Shown here in pieces: positions 61,008 to 64,000 of a stretch of DNA of 64,000 nt (position 1 is the first letter of the stretch; the number at the start of each line of letters is the position of its first letter). Origin of the DNA: Membranipora membranacea (Eukaryota; Bryozoa; Gymnolaemata; Cheilostomatida; Membraniporidae); assembly GCA_914767715.1 (NCBI GenBank), contig OU612071.1, positions 7,051,493 to 7,115,492 on the forward strand. Reading direction: 5' to 3'. The translations under genes were made by a program, and so were the position numbers. Below the pieces are notes generated by a model. The model had not been told where the DNA came from. It did not search any database and saw only the letters and a list, made by a program, of their open reading frames with translations.

Positions 61008-64000
61008 TTATTCACAAGTATCTGTTATCTCAACGTATCTCTTATTCCGAAGACATGAAGAAGTCAACACCAGCTTGGCGTAGGCTCCCGTATTTGTCTT
61101 TGTTGGATAAACCACCCTGACGAATTATAAAAACAGAGAAAATTCAGGTGACCGCAAAATTTTGATTCACACAAACTTGTCATAATATGAAGGATGCGAT
61201 AAGATTATTGTTGAGAGTTGGGTACAAGCATTGCCCTGTTTCGAATCAGTAAGAGGAGCGGGACAATCCACATCGGATACATAGAATCATGTCAAATTAT
61301 AATTTATTCAGATATACAACATAACTCACGGAGGCATCCTAGTGATGACCAGCATATTCAGTATCGGATATCTGCTCTCGTCTGCAATTCTGTCTGTGAG
61401 ACTCTGCTTTAAATCTATGGGTATTTCCGTAACTGTGCCGTCAAATGTGACATCAGTAGACCAGGTTACTGTCAATGTATCATTCTCACAACTCAGTTTA
61501 GCCTGAGAGCCGACTTGTGGACTGCAGTCTACAAATATATCAAATACATTCGACTGTCGCTGACTTGATACATCACACCACAACAAATGATTGCTTTGAG
61601 ATTGCTGTATTTTGGAAGGACTGCTATCAACCAAAACCTCTTGATACACGAAAGAAAGAATGTCATAATTTGTAAAATTGTTTCAAGTGGTGAGGGTAAT
61701 TTGTGATGTGTAGAGAGCTCCATCTTTGTAATGAAACATAGTAGTAAAGCAAAGTAGCCGATAAGGAGGCAGAGTGTTCGCTTACTAATAAGAAAGGATT
61801 GTCCTCTCTCAAAAAATACTTTACATCAAACAATAGACAGTGTAGGCGCATCTAGAGAGCATAAAACTTTTATCGTTACGCAGCGTTTCAAGGGTCTGTT
61901 TATTTAAAGCATTAGAGATTATGGCTCACCATATTGGCATATTTCCTTTATCTTGTTGACGTTGCTATTAGCGAGGCTTGTGAGAGCGGTTAGAGCAACC
62001 TTATCAGTCATCACCGTACACTTTATATCGTACTCAGCAACCAGTTCTATTCGTCTCAGCAACAAATAATCTACAACATTAATAACTCACAGATAATATT
62101 ACTGTGGGTGTTAAAGTCCAGACTTGGAGTTTTCATACGGTAACCTCACTATTTCAATTCCATCAAATCAAACATCGGTAAAAATAATTATGCGCCCTGA
62201 AAAACACTGACCACGTGACAAGGCTACAATATTGTCACAACTCTTTTTTATAAATCAAATATCTTAGTCTGTACCTTTAATTTCCACTTTGAATGAACAG
62301 TTTGTATTTCTTCCATTTACGCGATAATTGTAGACCCCCACAGGTAGTTCCAGGGTATGAGTAGTGTCATCTAGTGTGATATCCAGTGTAGATAACCCCG
62401 TAGAAGAAGATACAATTCCCCTGACAACCTCTTGACACTCTCCATTCTTAGATATTGTACCTGAATAATCAAAAGTAGATTTCCCCGCAATGACATTAAC
62501 CACATTATGAAGGTTGACTGACATCTATACTAGATATGTGTAATGTCAAGTCACCAAGTTTGTCCAAAGAAAGAGAAAAACACCACAAGGATCCCGGCGT
62601 CTACCAGCAGTAAGAAACATATAGCTGAGCTTCATTATGATACTGACTACTTATTAAAGCAAAGATGGCCATTTAGAAATTCAGTGCAGTGCAGTGTACC
62701 GATTGTTTTGGGTCTAGTTGACTGTGTATTTGGTACTACAAGGTAAGAAAATGAGCAGATCAAAAACATTATCTAATGAGGTGAATGTATACTCACCATT
62801 ATTTATGACCGAAATATTAGTGGTACAATTGTCTCTGTGAAAGGCATGAGTACCAACTGATAACTCAGATTGTACATCAGGAGTGACCTCGAATAATGCT
62901 CTCTCCTCATCAGATGTCACATAAAGTGTCAAGTTTCTGTCTTGGCAAGTTCTCTGAGTAGTAATGGTCGGTGTGGTAGTTGCAGTGGTTGTAGTCAGTT
63001 TTGGATCTACAAAATAAACCATTTTGAAGTGGTTGAGTTGATTTTAATACCTAATTCACACGAGAAAACTAAAATAAATACTCTGGTGACGACAGGATCG
63101 AGTGACATGCTTCATCCACTGAGGACTGTGCCACTAGTGGTACCAACGGTAGTCATATGAGGATGTAGTAGAAATTTCCAGGCTGCTATTCTGATTCATG
63201 ATTTAATTGTTTCACATCTCCTTTTTCGGATCATCTTTTATTGTAAGGCAAAGGGAGATAAAATTTATCAAAGATTGATTTTTTAATAACAATTTTTTTC
63301 ACTCATCATCAGCCAGTAGTAGGCAAAGTAATAAAATTGGCCAGCATGAATCTACCTATGAATTCAACTCGAGATGACAGAGATAGTATTATATAACAGT
63401 GTAAATACTCAATCAAGCAGCCTCTTCATCTATCATGGGGAATATCAGTCATATCGATAGGTGCAATGATAGATTGGACAAGTATATACAGTATAGCCAT
63501 TAACTTCAACTTGAGATAACAAGAAAAAGACAATAAGATTATTATATATGATACTGTGTACTCACAAATAAACTTCTGGATTCTGCCATCTTGTCCGACA
63601 TACAGAGAATTATTAGTGATAAGTAGAGAGGAGGGGCGGTACAGACATCCTGAGCAGATATCCAGTGTGGTTACTCTGTCTGTGTCCAGGTCCACTAGCC
63701 GGATCTTGCTATTGCCCTCATCAGCAATGAGTAGTGTCTGATAACCTATGAATGCGAGGTCACCTGGGGAGCTGAATAAAGAGTCTAGGAGAGAGCTGTC
63801 TCTGTATCCTCTAGTCTCTGGAGACCCTGAGATAAGCGTAATTAACTTATGACTGTATGTGATACGGTAAAGAGCTCCATACGCTGCTATGACATACAGG
63901 TCACCATTCACATCCTGTGTCAGGTGCTCAATAGACGAGAGGATGTCAGACTTAACAAAAGTACCGACCACTGCTGTATTTATATTTACTGTTCTCACAG
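61008..64000 (-). CDS. NHL-repeat protein, 3' part (5' end outside window)
   Basis: Six exons on the minus strand: at least 64000-63566, then 63006-62797, 62517-62275, 62070-61930, 61639-61330 and a tentative last exon 61116-61008. All junctions are GT-AG and the phases are consistent (1,1,1,1,2). The first exon carries NHL/beta-propeller blades, e.g. NGDLYVIAAYGALYRI and FSSPGDLAFIG followed by LLIADEGNSKIRLVD. A Thr-rich linker follows, then two Cys-containing beta-rich modules (TCQDRNLTLYVTSDE; STLDITLDDTTHTLELPVG) with N-glycosylation-type sites. An extracellular protein is likely. The last exon's reading frame ends in TAA overlapping AATAAA, which supports it. In another frame the same exon reads to an earlier stop, so the C-terminus is the least certain part. 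Confidence 0.7.

Overview
The window reads as nuclear DNA of an aquatic, early-branching metazoan. It is AT-rich, its genes are split by GT-AG introns mostly in phase 1, and it carries secreted multidomain genes (PAN, calcium-binding EGF, C-type lectin, NHL repeats), tRNA-derived SINEs, LINE remnants and foldback elements. The gene families (DUF294-like nucleotidyltransferase/TPR protein, intron-poor tyrosinase, NHL-repeat protein) make a sponge my first guess and a cnidarian my second. This is inference; no marker gene settles it.

The centre of the window is a complete Polinton/Maverick DNA transposon at 29622-47344 (17,723 bp). It has 130-bp terminal inverted repeats (29622-29751 and 47215-47344) and a perfect 6-bp target duplication TGTGTG on both sides. 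It encodes the full virus-like kit. On the plus strand: a small basic protein, a conserved Polinton protein, an integrase with chromodomain, minor capsid (penton), a pVI/pX-like core protein, major capsid and an adenain-like protease. On the minus strand: protein-primed DNA polymerase B with N-terminal zinc fingers, a nine-coding-exon acidic/nuclear accessory gene, the packaging ATPase and three small proteins. A spliced zinc-ribbon gene with two possible last exons sits at the right end. The integrase frame has one in-frame stop, so this copy is probably damaged for integration, but the other large frames are open. Bases 1-1229 are the right end of a second, nearly identical Polinton copy running off the left edge of the window. 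The family has therefore been active recently.

Layout. 1-1229: Polinton right end. 1430-1870: decayed reverse transcriptase. 2775-7175: inverted repeat modules with one exon-like piece. 4260-4909: 3' exons of an unrecognised zinc-binding gene (minus). 8221-8393: SINE. 9293-18119: secreted PAN + four EGF + C-type lectin gene (plus), with large introns full of simple repeats. 21438-24161: tyrosinase-like type-3 copper protein (minus) with one in-frame TGA. 26206-29549: nest of foldback elements, MITE and LINE. 29622-47344: Polinton. 47351-51593: repeats only. 51594-55286: nucleotidyltransferase + TPR gene (minus) carrying two compensating frameshifts and a stop, called a pseudogene. 55385-55770: MITE. 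55771-61007: no supported gene. 61008-64000: 3' part of an NHL-repeat gene (minus).

How parts work together. In the Polinton, the integrase would insert the element, PolB would copy it from the terminal repeats, and the capsid, core, protease and ATPase genes imply that it can be, or recently was, packaged as a virion. The host genes are unrelated neighbours. The intergenic DNA records repeated insertions: two old copies of one repeat unit are distinguishable, one split by a MITE and the other by a LINE and then by the Polinton.
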